Shown: positions 23,519 through 35,710, counted from the stretch's first letter. The stretch: DNA of 64,000 bases from Sitta carolinensis (GCA_032173965.1 CM063292.1:2494001-2558000), one strand, 5' to 3'. The notes: generated from the sequence alone by a model not told the origin. Numbers and translations are program-made.

Positions 23519-23910
23519 TTCACAGAATCACAGAATTTTTAGGTTGGAAGAGACCTTCAAGATCATCAAGTCCAACCCATGCTCTAACACCTCAACTAGA
23601 TCATGGCACCGAGTGCCACATCCAGTCTTATTTTAAACACATCCAGGGATGGGGATTCCACCACCTCCCCAGGCAGAACATTCCAGTATTTTATCACTCT
23701 TCCTGTGACAAACTTTTTCCTAATATCCAGCCTGGATCTCCCTTGATGCAGCTTGAAACTGTGTCCTCTTGTTCTGTCCGTTGCTGCCTGGAGAAAAAAA
23801 CCAACCCCAGCTGACTACAGCCACCCTTCAGAAAGTTGTAGAGAGTGATAAAGTCACCTCTGAGTCTCCTTTTCTCCAGGCTAAACAACCCCAGTTCCCT
23901 CGAGGTCAAA
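23519..23910 (-). repeat. CR1 LINE fragment, about 390 bp
   Basis: The plus strand begins 'cacagaatcacagaat' and continues with 'aggttggaagagaccttca', 'agatcatcaagtccaaccc', 'catccagggatggggattc', 'cctaatatccagcctggat' and 'ttttctccaggctaaacaa'. It is a well-preserved reverse-oriented CR1 3' region of a different subfamily from the 'ggaccttaaagctcatc' type. Confidence 0.95.
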
Positions 23911-26900
23911 CAGGCTTCCAGCAGCTTGTATACACAGCTACACCAGGGGGAATGAGAGGGTTTTGGGTCCTGTTCCCATAATTTTTTCCTTTTTCTTCTG
24001 ATTTATTGGTGTTTCCACTTGCTGGCCCAAAGCAGTGGGGGAAGGATGTGTCCCTGATGCACCATGGCTTTCACAGCAGCTCGCTCTCTCTGCAGGCACC
24101 CTGAAAATAATTACACATTTGAAAGCCTATTTTTGGCTTGGGGAAACACTATTTCTGCCTGAAACCTTCCAAAGCACAGAAAAAACCCACAGAAGATGAA
24201 GGCAAAACTTGCAAGGTGGCCCCACTCCAGACCAGGCACATGCCACAAAATGCCAATCTCCAAGGCAGACCTGGTGGCACTTCCAGGAGATGGGGCAGAT
24301 GCTGGGATATCATCAGGCAGATGATTGTGATTTTTTACCATGGGTTATGAGCTAAAAAAAATGTCACCCCATGTAAAAAAAACCTGTTCCAGGTGTCCTT
24401 TTGCCCCCAGGATGTGATAGAAGCCCTGCACGGTGTGACATTTTCTCCTCATCTAAAGGGAAATGCTTTGCTGATTGGAGAGTGGGGAATAGCAGAGGAG
24501 AAAATGAGATCCTAAATTCCGGGTACTTGTGGTTGCTGGAAAATTGGCTTTTAGTATTAAAGCAAACTGATGGGACCAGAAGGAGGAAACTCAAAACGTG
24601 ATGGGATTTTAAAACTGCAGCTCACTTAAATGAACGAGGAGCTGAGATTCCAGGAATTTTGGTTTTATTTAACTTATAGGAAAGGAGGAAGAAACAGATG
24701 GAGCTGCTGCTCCTGAACTAAAAATACTGTTTAGAGAAGGACATCTGCAATGCAGCTTTGAATGTCAAGGTCCTCAGTGTTTGGGCTGTTCCCCTTCAAA
24801 TGTCACCTCCTGATGTTTGGAGAGGTGGAGAGGCTGGAAATGCAGAAATTGCAGCAATTCCCTTCTCCCCTTAGAAATACTTGTTCCCCTGGAGGTTTTG
24901 CAGTGAAAAGGAGGGGAAATCACATTTTCAACCTGTGGTGCAGGGATGGGGATGCCCCTGACCTGTCTGGCCCACTTTGGGATCCTCGAGTGCTGGATCT
25001 GGACTGGTCCCAGCTGCTGGAGGCTGTCTGGGGACATGAGAGTCACCAAGAAATCTGACAAGTCATTCATAAAACTTCTGGGAGAGTATTTGTGAAAGCC
25101 AGGAGGGTTCTTCCCCTCCCAGCATGGAATCAGTGACCTTTGTCCTGGCTTTTATTTTCACTTTCGAGCTCTCGCCTGCTGAGGTCAAGCTCTTTATAAA
25201 GTTTGGCAGAATTAAAGAGGCAGCATTAATCACCCCTGTTATTTTATCTTGCTGGTCACCATCTCACTGTGCTTTTGCCAAGGTCAGGAATTATGCAAAA
25301 AAAGTCAAGATGTCCCAAAGTGCCACAAGTCAGCCCCGAGACAACACAGAAAATTTGGGTTAAAAGGCACAGTCTTTGCCAAAAAATACCCTTTTGTGCC
25401 TTGTCCCTCCATTCAGGGAGCCTTGGCAGTTCTTGTTTCTCAAAAAAAGGAAGAGTTATATTCTCACATAATGACAGGACTCTGGGAGCTGGAGATTGAC
25501 AAGGAAAAAAAATTAACAAGTGTTGTACAACTCACCCTAAAAGGGTGAATAATCACCTGTGCTTCCCTCTGGTCCTGCTAAGCACTGCTGCAATAAGGGA
25601 CTCTCAGTTTTCTTCTTGGCTATGCTTTGGTTTATAGGATTATATCAATATGGGGCAAAGAGTGAGCAAGCCAGGCCATAAACTCCATCAGCTCTGGTGT
25701 GTTATTTAACCCCTGATTATTTAATCCCTGATTATTTGACTCCTGGAGTAGGATGTGCTATCTCTTATCAGGGCTCAGGGTAATATTGCCTCCTCCATGC
25801 TCTGATAGCAGCAACCCCCTAATCTGGAGTTAAACATTAATGAGCTGTCTCAGTGCTGGATTCCCAGAAATCTGTTGAGTTCGGGCCATCCACAGGGGTG
25901 AATAATGGGCTTGATCTGAAATATCCCTGGGACACAGTAGGTCAAGGCTGTGGGGGAAGATTCCTGTGGGTGTCAGCAGTCCCTGCTGTGGCTGAGGTCT
26001 CTCTTGGCCAATGCCAAGACTTCATCAGGCTCTTGCTTCAGTCTTGTGGTCCAGCAGCTGCTTCCCTGCAGATGTTGAAAGGAAAAGAGCGAGGGAGGAG
26101 GGGGCCAGGCTGGGTTTCTGAAAGCCCTTTCAGAGCTGCTTTTGTTGCTGCTAATGGCAGAGCACACGGAATTCTCGCTGCCGAACCTCTTCAGATGGTG
26201 GCTTCAGCCTGAACTCCCCGCTCTAATTACCTCTGCCAAGTACAAGTGCTGCCCTTTGTGGGGAGGGGTTTGATTTCCCATCTCTTCCTTTCATCTAATG
26301 GTTCCTTGTGCTCGGCGTCCAAGCCATGAAAACAGCTCTTAATCTACCTCCCGCCTCCCACCAATTATTTAATACCTGGGTTTTATTCCTTCTCATTTGT
26401 CTTTCTAACTACCCTAATTTCTCCGGTTTCCCTCATCAGCGTTTTCCCAAGCTCTTTATTGTTTTCTGATTGCTGTAATTCTGCAATATCTTTTGGCACT
26501 AAAGCCCGGCTCCCCAGAGGAATGGGCTCATGAATTTATACAGTGACATTACCAGGCTTTGCAGACGAGTCTCGGGGCTGATTTGGCTGCCCAGAAATGC
26601 TCCTTCTGTTCCTGCCTCTCCTGTCGCTGCATCCCTTTAACGAGCAGGAATTGGCAAGGCAGGAGTTGCACTCTTGGTATGAAGAGCCACAAAAGTCTGA
26701 GTCAAGAGTTTTGGAGATTAAAAGTAGATTAAATATTCAGCCTCCTCCACTCTTCCCCACTCTCTGTGCCCATGACTCGGCAGAGCATTTCTCTCTTCAT
26801 TCGTCAAGGCAGGAGTTTTAGCCTGGGAGGAAATTTTCCCCATGGTATTAATTTCTTCTATTTCTTGCAACTGAAGCACATTTGACAATTCTTTCCTGAA

Positions 26901-27722
26901 ACTTCCCATGTTCTAATTTTACATGATGGGACTGTCAGAAGCAGCATATGAGAGAAATGAGATCTCCTCCACAGCTTTGGGGTGCCTGTGCTGCCCTGGA
27001 AGGGCTGATGAAACTCAGGGCTGCTGCCCTGCTCATTAATACCAAATTTCCTGCCTTGGTTACAAGCTGACAAAAACTCAGCCTGGGCTGGCACATTTTC
27101 CATTAAATCCCCTTTAAGCAATGCCACTTTTTTTTTTTTTTTATTTTCCTGCTTGGCAGATGAATCCTCCTTCTAACCAAATACTCGAATGCACTCATGC
27201 CAGAAGAGGAGATTTAAATATGATCAGTATGAGGAAATACATTGGGGTGCTGGGAATAAACATGTTCCAGGGAGTTTATATGTTTATCTTACAGGGCTGC
27301 CCCAGATTAAGGATTGGCTCACACAGGAGCCAAATGTTGCTCTAAGGGTGCTCTGCCTCTTCCAGTAATTTGTTTCTTTTTCTGTCTGAGAATGGAATTA
27401 AGAGAGTCACAAACTATGAGTATGAGGGACTGTGCTTGTGAAATGTTCTGCATTCTTTGAAGGGCAGGAGGAGGCAGCTGCATGAGTGCTGGTGGGTGGA
27501 TGGGGATCTGGTGGAGTTGCCTGGTCAGAGACCAGGATTTGGGTCCCTGATCCTCTATGACTCCTTCTGGCAGCTCATCCTGCTTGAAAAGAGCAAATAA
27601 TTGCAAATCCTGTCAGAATCCAGAGCTCCTAAAGGCCTCCAGGGAGGCTGCTCAGGGCCAGAGAGTGAAAGTGCTTTCCCTTTTGCCTCGTTGGTTATCG
27701 ACCTCCTCTCGAGAGCAGGAGG
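23911..27722. other. Intergenic DNA, no gene recognised
   Basis: A repeat-poor stretch of nearly 4 kb after the CR1 copy. No ORF resembles a known protein. The AT-rich core at 25.68-26.56 kb is listed separately. Confidence 0.5.
25680..26560. promoter_or_regulatory. Candidate conserved noncoding or enhancer block
   Basis: No CR1, LTR or tandem array is visible. The block holds near-repeats of 'ccctgattatttaa' at about 25711-25738, a GATA-type site (CTTATC at 25764-25769), 'ctctaattacc' near 26221 and 'ccaattatttaatacctg' near 26361. Its composition contrasts with the repeat-rich DNA nearby. Developmental enhancers are expected in the IRF8-FOXF1 interval, but conservation cannot be seen from one sequence. 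Confidence 0.3.
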
Positions 27723-27784
27723 AGATGAGATGAGATGAGATGAGATGAGATGAGATGAGATGAGATGAGATGAGATGAGATGAG
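27723..27784. repeat. Pentanucleotide microsatellite (GATGA)n
   Basis: About twelve uninterrupted copies of a 5-bp unit (GATGA/ATGAG). Its purity suggests it is likely to vary in length between individuals. Confidence 0.98.
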
Positions 27785-30360
27785 CAGAGCCTGATGTGTA
27801 ATCCCTTGGTTGGGAACCAGGAAGAGCTCAAAAAACACCTGAAGATCCAAACACCACCAATTCTGGGAAGGTTTGGGTTGGCACTTGGCTGAGTTTGACC
27901 TCTGTTGTCTTCAGCCAGGACTCTGAATTTGCAGACAAATCTCAGATCAGGGTTTGATCAGGAATTGATCAGGTGGGCCTGAGGTGTTGCATGCCAAGGC
28001 CTTTGAGGCTGAGGGCTGGAAATGCCATCCAAGTGTGAAGGCATGAACAGAAATCAATGTCTGTCAGTTCCCACAAGCATGGCTGGGAGGAGGAAAACCC
28101 TTTCCTCATTGGATCGAGCCCTCTCCGTTAGATTTCTCCTCCCATACCAGCTGGACAACAAGAGCAACAAGGACCCAGCTCTGGGCCAAGCCTTGAGAAT
28201 CTCCCCAGAACCACACCCAGTCCCAGCCATGGTGCCCAGTGCTGCCTTCCAGGCCCCAATTAGTGGGTGCTCATTAGCAGGGGTGCTCAGCGGGGCTGAC
28301 AGCACACCCCTCGGAGCTCTCCATGGCTCACCACCTCAGATGCCTGTTGGCACTCTGGTTTTTTTGAGCCCGAAAGTGTCATCACCTTCTGCCCGCCGGG
28401 TTTTTTTCCTCTTTTCTGGCCCTGCAGTGGCCAGATGGGAGCAGGTCACGGGACAACCTGTCATGTGGAACCAACCGCCCGCATCTTGGCGTGGTCCGTG
28501 CCTACCTTTTTTTATCTTTGGAGAGCCCAGATTATGACCATAAAAGGGAAGAAGGGAATTTTGGGCGAGGAGCCTCGCTCCGATTGGCCGAGTGCCGATT
28601 CGTGACGGTTTCGGGGGAAATAACCAGATGGGAGTGATTTTTTAGGCCTGAGAATAAAAACAATGCAACAAAACCCATGTGGTTCACCATTGAAACCAAG
28701 ACAGGGGTTTCGGTGCTGGTGCCTCCCGTTGTTCTTGGTTCCACCTGCATGAAACTGCAGGAGGGCCCTCACTTCCACATGGGCACAGCCACGCAGAGCT
28801 CCTGGTTCCCATAAAACCTCTCTGCAGACACAACCAGCTGATGGCAATTAAGATAACATCTCCTGGAGGTCGACAGGAAGGACCTGGTTGTCAGGGTGGT
28901 TGAGAAAAAGAATTGTACCCACCTCCTGTGAAGCCACCTCTGCAGCCGTGAGCAGCTGATGTTACCTGAGGTAACATCTGGAGATGGAACTGGAGGCACA
29001 GTTGGCCAGAGACCAGATCTGCAGTCAACCTCTGTCATCTTCTGGATTGGGAGAGGCTGAGAAACATTTGTGGTTGAGTATCTGCAGATCCATGTCTGAA
29101 AATCCAGCAGAACAAAGTCCCTTTGTGCCTGCTCATGTCTTCCACCCAACCCTTGTTAGATCATTTGCACGGTTTTAAAACCAGGGCTTTAATCTCTCAA
29201 GACACTCTCCTAAAATGTGCCACTAGCACTGAGTTACAACACTGAGTAAACACAATAAAAAATGCTCAGAGGGTTTCCTGGAAATTTTGGCAGCCATACT
29301 TTGGGAGCAGATGTTGGTGACCAGCAAAGTTCTTGTAAGCCATGGAGATATTTTTCCATTTAACACTTAGCATGAGAAATGTGACAGCAGATTTCGGGTG
29401 TTTGTGTCCTGGAGCAGAGAGCGGAGGTGTTTGCCTCACCCCTTCTGGGAATGCCACACCCATGCAAATCATCCTTCACTCGGTGCCTTCATCCAGTAAG
29501 AACGAGATGGGTTTATGGTTAATGTTGTTCTTGGAGCTGGAAATGGGCTCCTGTCACTGAGGTGATGACAGACATGTGCTTTGCTTGTGTGTTCAGGGTG
29601 ACTGCGGGGCCACCAGTGAGCAGCAGAGGTGAGCCCAGCCTGGCTGCCATGCTGGGGAGGTTTGCTTTAGCCACCTCCTAGTAGAAGTGGGGCTGGCAGC
29701 CTGTGGTTCCATCCCCAAATTGCAGAGTGTTGTTGGTGTCCCCTCCCTGGGCAGCATCGCATCCATTTTTGGCTCCTTTGGCAAATCCACCCAAGCCCAC
29801 AGAGATGCACCTTGCAGGTGACTGCACATTGCTTGCTCTGCTCATCCCTGTCTTCAACCTTCCTCCTCGTATCCACCCTTCCTTCCAGCCACCCCTTTTC
29901 CCCATTTTGGATAAGCACCAGCAACCCTGGAGTGGTCCAGCACCACCACCCCACTCTTCCTCTGCCCCAGGCCCAGGTACCTTGAGCTGTCCCATGGCAG
30001 CAGTTCCTTGGTTCTCCTCACTCCCCCACCCGCTGCAATTTCTCTGCCTGCTCCACTGCAGTATTTCTTCAGTGCTGACCACAGTGGTGGCTCCCAGGAC
30101 TTATCACAGCATCACAACCGTGGTGCTTGGCCCCACAAACCCAGAGGGGAACCACAGCCTCTTACTCACTGGCACTCGAGTGATTCTGCCCCATCACCTC
30201 CTCCCCTCTGGGCAGTGGTTTGGGGACAGGGGGAAGAGGTGGCTCAGAGTGTCAGCTCTGAGGTGTCTTCCATGGCCACCAACCCAACACCTTGGGGCTC
30301 TCCAAACCCAGCCTTGGCTGCACAATCTGGTCAAGGCATCTCTGTGAGGCAGGGTAAATG
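27785..30360. other. Intergenic DNA, no gene recognised
   Basis: No known coding sequence. A CpG-containing stretch at about 28560-28620 includes 'cgattggcc', an inverted CCAAT box, and a perfect 21-base palindrome lies at 28958-28978. ORFs of 130-215 codons near 29.7-30.3 kb are Pro- and Ser-rich and match nothing I know. Confidence 0.5.
28958..28978. repeat. Perfect short palindrome
   Basis: Ten-base arms (GATGTTACCT and AGGTAACATC) flank a single G. The core TTACCT-G-AGGTAA has the shape of an everted nuclear-receptor half-site pair with one-base spacing, although each half-site differs from AGGTCA at one base. Function is unknown. Confidence 0.6.
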
Positions 30361-30382
30361 AAGGTGGTGGTTACAGGTTTAT

Positions 30383-32034
30383 TGTCCCTGTGGTTCAGGG
30401 ATGGAGGTGGTGGTTGCAGGTTTGCTGTCCCTGTGGTTCAGGGATGGAGGTGGTGGTTGCAGGTTTGTTGTGGATGTGGTTCAGGGATGGAGGTGGTGGT
30501 TGCAGGTTTGTTGTTGGTGTGGTTCAGGGATGGAGGTGGTGGTTGCAGGTTTGTTGTCCCTGTGGTTCAGGGATGGAGGTGGTGGCTGCAGGTTTGCTGT
30601 CCCTGTGGTTCAGGGATGGAGGTGGTGGTTGCAGGTTTGCTGTCCCTGTGGTTCAGGGATGGAGGTGGTGGTTGCAGGTTTGCTGTCCCTGTGGTTCAGG
30701 GATGGAGGTGGTGGCTGCAGGTTTGCTGTCCCTGTGGTTCAGGGATGGAGGTGGTGGTTGCAGGTTTGCTGTCCCTGTGGTTCAGGGATGGAGGTGGTGG
30801 CTGCAGGTTTGCTGTCCCTGTGGTTCAGGGATGGAGGTGGTGGTTGCAGGTTTGTTGTCCTGTGGTTCAGGGATGGAGGTGGTGGTTGCAGGTTTGTTGT
30901 TGGTGTGGTTCAGGGATGAGGTGGTGGTTGCAGGTTTGCTGTCCCTGTGGTTCAGGGATGGAGGTGGTGGTTGCAGGTTTGTTGTCCCTGTGGTTCAGGG
31001 ATGGAGGTGGTGGTTGCAGGTTTGTTGTTGGTGTGGTTCAGGATGGAGGTGGTGGTTGCAGGTTTGTTGTTGGTGTGGTTCAGGGATGGAGATGGTGGTT
31101 GCAGGTTTGTTGTTGGTGTGGTTCAGGGATAGAGGTGGTGGTTGCAGGTTTGTTGTTGGTGTGGTTCAGGGATGGAGATGGTGGTTGCAGGTTTGTTGTT
31201 GGTGTGGTTCAGGGATGGAGATGGTGGTTGCAGGTTTGTTGTTGGTGTGGTTCAGGGATAGAGGTGGTGGTTGCAGGTTTGCTGTCCCTGTGGTTCAGGG
31301 ATGGAGGTGGTGGCTGCAGGTTTGCTGTCCCTGTGGTTCAGGGATGGAGGTGGTGGTTGCAGGTTTGTTGTTGGTGTGGTTCAGGGATGGAGGTGGTGGT
31401 TGCAGGTTTGTTGTTTTTGGTGTGGTTCAGGGATGGAGGTGGTGGTTGCAGGTTTGTTGTTGGTGTGGTTCAGGGATGGAGGTGGTGGTTGCAGGATTGT
31501 TTTTTGGTGTGGTTCAGGGATGGAGGTGGTGGTTGCAGGTTTGCTGTTGGTGTGGTTCAGGGATGGAGGTGGTGGCTGCAGGTTGCTGTCTCTGTGGTTC
31601 AGGGATGGAGGTGGTGGTTGCAGGTTTGTTGTCCTGTGGTTCAGGGATGGAGGTGGTGGTTGCAGGTTTGTTGTTGTGTGGTTCAGGGATGGAGGTGGTG
31701 GTTGCAGGTTTTGTTTTTGTGTGGTTCAGGATGGAGGTGGTGGTTGCAGGTTTGTTGTTGGTGTGGTTCAGGGATGGAGGTGGTGGTTGCAGGTTTGTTG
31801 TTGTGTGGTTCAGGGATGGAGGTGGTGGTTGCAGGTTTGTTGTTGGTGTGGTTCAGGGATGGAGGTGGTGGCTGCAGGTTTGTTTGTCCCTGTGTGTTCA
31901 GGGATGGAGGTGGTGGTTGCAGGTTTGCTGTTGGTGTGGTTCAGGGATGGAGGTGGTGGCTGCAGGTTTGCTGTCCCTGTGGTTCAGGGATGGAGGTGGT
32001 GGTTGCAGGTTTGCTGTCCCTGTGGTTCAGGGCA
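30383..32034. repeat. 43-bp minisatellite array, about 38 copies
   Basis: The unit is G-rich on the plus strand: 'ttcagggatggaggtggtgg', then 'ttgcaggttt', then a variable part, usually 'gctgtccctgtgg' or 'gttgttggtgtgg'. The 43-bp period is measured, for example, between 30401 and 30444. The copy number is the span divided by the period. Several units have 1-3-bp indels. Because 43 is not a multiple of 3 and the unit has no stop in any forward frame, ORFs of up to 600 codons run through the array. They are artefacts of the repeat. Each unit has five G-runs (gggatggaggtggtgg) that could form a two-layer G-quadruplex. Confidence 0.97.
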
Positions 32035-32649
32035 GCACTGGTGGTGAAGCAGCTCTGGAAGGGCAGACCTGGGCAGAGCCAGCCCAAGGGATGGTCTGTG
32101 GGGTGGTTTTGCCTCTTGCTGAGTTAGGCTTGAATCACCAGGGTTTGGGTTTCTGCAGGATAAGTGACAAAACTTGCTGTAAGTACAGCTGAAGCTCTCT
32201 GGGTGTTTCAGACATTCCTTTATCCTCAGAATTCCTCCCTGGACCACACTCGTGCTGATGTCCCACTGCACTGGCTGTGAGCAGAGGCCAGGACACACAC
32301 AAGGACACAGGACACACACAAGGATTCACCCAGGGCTGCAAGGGAAGCCTGAGCAGCAGCTCAGAGAACCACTCCAGCTCCCCCCAAGCAGGCTCCAGAC
32401 TCCCAGACCACAGGTTTCCTTCCCAGTCCCTCAGTCCCAACCCCAAACCAGCCTGCAGAGAGCGAGGAGGAATTGCACAAACTCCTTGGCTGTATTTCAG
32501 AGCAGCCTCCTGGGTATTTCCTGAGTGCCCCCAAGATGCTGGCAAGCCTGGTGCAAGGGACACCCAACACTGCCCAGAACAGCCAGGGAGATCAAAATAG
32601 GAATTTTAAAGATAATTCAAATGATAAGGAGCACTTCTCCCTGTCAGGA

Positions 32650-32765
32650 TGAAGACAGGTATGGATGGGGCTTGGACCAACATGCAGGTGTCCCTGCCTG
32701 TGGCACAGAGCTGGGACTGCCTGGTGTTTAAAGCCCCTTCCAACAATCCCACAGCTCTGTGGCAC
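32650..32765 (+). repeat. CR1 LINE 3'-end fragment
   Basis: 'Ggatggggcttggaccaac', 'ggtgtccctgcctgtggca' and 'taaagccccttccaacaat' appear in sense order. It is diverged. Confidence 0.75.
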
Positions 32766-32845
32766 TGCCACCATGCCCCTACACACAGCCCTTAAAACTC
32801 AGCAAGATGCAGCAGGGAGAACAACAACAGGGAAATGAGCATTGG

Positions 32846-32914
32846 AAAAAAAAAAATAAAAAAAAAAAAAAAAAGAAAAAAAGGCAGCATAATTATTAAA
32901 AAAAAAAAAAAAAA
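32846..32914. repeat. A-rich low-complexity tract
   Basis: Two nearly pure A runs (32846-32882 and 32898-32914) are separated by about 15 mixed bases. Confidence 0.95.
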
Positions 32915-33121
32915 GCGCTTTAACTACATGACAGCTTGGTTGAACCCCTGTTCCCGTATTTGTTTAGCTGAGGGCTATCTTTACAAGTCTTCGCTGCCAG
33001 ATGTTCCCGTATTTGCATGTGGGGCGAAGGGAGGGATGCTCGGCGGGCCCCGGCTGCAGCCGGATGGCGATTGCCACCCAGTGGCTGCTCGCACCCAGCT
33101 GCCTCTCCTCGCCAGCTCCTC

Positions 33122-33167
33122 AAAAATCGCCTCTCCAAGCGCAGAAAAATCGCCTCTCCAAGCGCAG
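33122..33167. repeat. Perfect 23-bp tandem duplication
   Basis: Two identical 23-base copies, each starting AAAAATCGCC and ending AAGCGCAG, with CpG in each. They sit in a short CpG-containing stretch at 33.0-33.2 kb. Confidence 0.95.
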
Positions 33168-33461
33168 AAACCCTTGGCTTGCCCCTCCATCAGCGACCCT
33201 GAAACCCGCCGGCACTTGTTTCCCAACCAGGGGGATTTGGCTGCCCGGGAAGGATGCAAAACTGATTTTTTTAAAATTTTTTTTAAGTGCAAGTCACTGC
33301 TGCTGCTGCAGGGAAACTCTGCAGCTCTGAGGAAACCTGGCTGATATACCTTGGGTCAAATCCTGACAGGGGCTGGCAGACCCCATCCTCGGGAAGGTCC
33401 TAGCAGGGACCTGGGGCAATTATGCTCACATCTCCAAATCTCCAAGGTCCTTTTTTTCATA

Positions 33462-33515
33462 AAACCATAACATTTTAGGGTGGAAACCTCTGGAGATTAA
33501 AAGTCCAACCTCTTT
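33462..33515 (-). repeat. Short CR1 3' remnant
   Basis: 'Ataaaaccataacatttta' followed by 'gggtggaaacctctgg' and 'aaaagtccaacctc' resembles the reverse complement of a CR1 end. It is heavily decayed. Confidence 0.5.
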
Positions 33516-35204
33516 ATTTTTTCTTTCTTTTTTTTTTTTTTTATTTTCTGAGCTTATTCCTTCACTCAGGTCATACCAAACAATAAATCTCAGGATAATT
33601 TCTAAATCTGTGGCTGCTGCAAGTCTTTGTCCCAGAGAACACAGTCAGAGACATCCCAGCCACCAGGGCTTGGATGATTTTCTAGCTGGTTCCTCCCACG
33701 TTGGGGCTCATTTTTGTCCCTCAGGAATTTTCTGCCTGGAATGGAAACAGCAAAGTCCCCTCAGCAAACAAAACTCTGCAGTGGCTCTCCTAGGGATTAT
33801 TTTCAAAGGTATATTTTGTATTTCTGTGTTGTTACCTATAGAAATCATGGCCAATTAATAGAACTATTCCAAGTACCTACAACAGCACAAACCCTGCTCC
33901 TAAAACAGCTTTTAAAATTCTATTTCCATTACTTACTCAGCAGCCAATGCTCACCTTCAGGCACCTTTCCCACACACCTATTTAACCACAAACCCTTTAA
34001 ATTCAGTGCACTTTGCTGTGGTTAATGAGGCTAATTAGGAGCAGAGGAAAGGAAATTCTCTTGCTGCAGCATTATTACTATTATTATTTATTTTTTTTCC
34101 CTGATGCTTCAGTGGTTGGAGCAGCCCCTGTACCTTTTAAGGCTGCAACCTACAAGGGTTGTAGGTGTTTGCTGAGCCACCTGCTTGTTCCTTTTTGCTT
34201 CCAGCAGCTGCTGGAGCTGGTAGGGCAGCATATTCCCAGGATTTCACTCAAAATGTGCTCTGGAAATGCTTGGAGGAGGCTGCTCCTGAGCTAGAGCTGC
34301 CTGAGCCCGAGGGGAGCCTTCTCAGAGTTAATGGCTGCTGGCAGATTTTCTTTAAGACTTGCAATGGAGCATAAATTCCCTGATCCTGGGGCTGGAGGGA
34401 GATGAGTGGGAGTCCAGAAATCCTTCTGGTGGAGTGCTGGCTGCTCCCCTTTTCCTGATGGTGCCCCCATCCTGGGGGTGTGGGTGTCCCCTCTGCTCTG
34501 CTCTCTTCCCTTCCTGGGGGTTTTCTGCTTGGAAAAGTAGAAACCTGTGAGGAGAGAGGTGTCTGTGTGAGCTGCTCAATAAATTGTGGGGCAGCTGATG
34601 GAGGGGAGCGTTGGGATGAGCTCCCTTCCCTTCTCCATCCCGCAGGGAATGGGATGTTGCTGCCTGGGGTCACCCTTGGGGTGCTGCTGCTTCTCAGTGT
34701 CCTCCTCCTTTACCAAAGCAGGGCTGGAAATTTGGGAGGATCCAGGTGCTCCCTGGGGACTGGGATTGGGTGTCCAAAGCCAGAAAATTCAATTCTGCTC
34801 AAATCCCCGATCTGAGGTGCAATTCTGACAAGGCTCTGGGTTAAGGAGAAATAATTCTCTCAATCCTGCTCTCAAAGCACAGGGTTTAACCTAAAACCTC
34901 TGCTCAGCTTGCAGGAATCACCTGCTGCTCTTCCTCCAAGGGAAAAAAAAAAATCCCAGTTCTGGTTATTCCAGCACTAATCCCAGTGCTGATTTTTCCA
35001 GCTGCTGGCTCTGAAGCTGTTTGGGCACCCCCAAGGCACCACTGCAGCAGCCTTTCCTCCACAAAACCTCGTGTCCTGCAGCCCAGCTGATCCCCCTCCT
35101 GCTCAAATTCACCCGTGGGAACTGCTTGACCAGTGCTAAACTTTCTCCCAGTGCAAAACTCCTTCCCCGTTGCTCAGCATTTAATTTACACTCGGCTCAT
35201 CTGC

Positions 35205-35230
35205 AAAAAAAAAAAAAAAAAAAAAAAAAA
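35205..35230. repeat. Run of 26 A
   Basis: An uninterrupted A homopolymer. Confidence 0.97.
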
Positions 35231-35514
35231 GAAGATTTGCAGCCTCCAAACCATTTCCTCTTTCTGTGGGATGCACTGCTGAGCTGGGGACAAACACAGC
35301 CTGTGTGGGTTTTGACAAACTCTGGCCTTGCACCCCTTTGGGCTGGGTTTAGTGGGTAAAATCAAGGGTTTTTTTTGTGATATAACAGCCTGGGCTGCTG
35401 TAAATTCTGTGTGTTGAAAGGCAGAGCAGCATTAGGGAAGGTAAAAAACTGTGCTGGCTGCACCACTGGAAATATCTGCCCCAGGCTCTGCTGGAATATT
35501 GGTGGGACCATCCA

Positions 35515-35710
35515 AGAAAAATTAGATGAAAGGAGGAAGATTATTCTGAGAGGGTGGAAAAACTCTGCCCAGAGTGGTGGTGGCTGCCCCATCCCTTAAA
35601 GAATTCGAGGTCAGGTTGTTCAGGGCTTTGAGCAGCCTGAAGTGGTTGAGATTTTCCCCATTAATTCTGGGATGTTGGATCAGATGAGCTCCAGAGGTCC
35701 CTTCCTTGGG
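35515..35710 (+). repeat. CR1 LINE 3'-end fragment
   Basis: 'Gtggtggctgccccatccc', 'gaggtcaggttgttcaggg', 'tttgagcagcctga' and 'gatgagctccagaggtccc' follow the CR1 sense order. It is moderately diverged. Confidence 0.8.

Noticed and set aside
30383..32034. CRISPR-like array
   Set aside because: The repeats are directly adjacent tandem units without unique spacers, in a vertebrate genome. It is a minisatellite.
30358..32192. Forward ORFs of 589 and 600 codons
   Set aside because: They are periodic translations of the 43-bp minisatellite in overlapping frames. Small indels between units do not close the frames because every frame is open. There is no unique domain.
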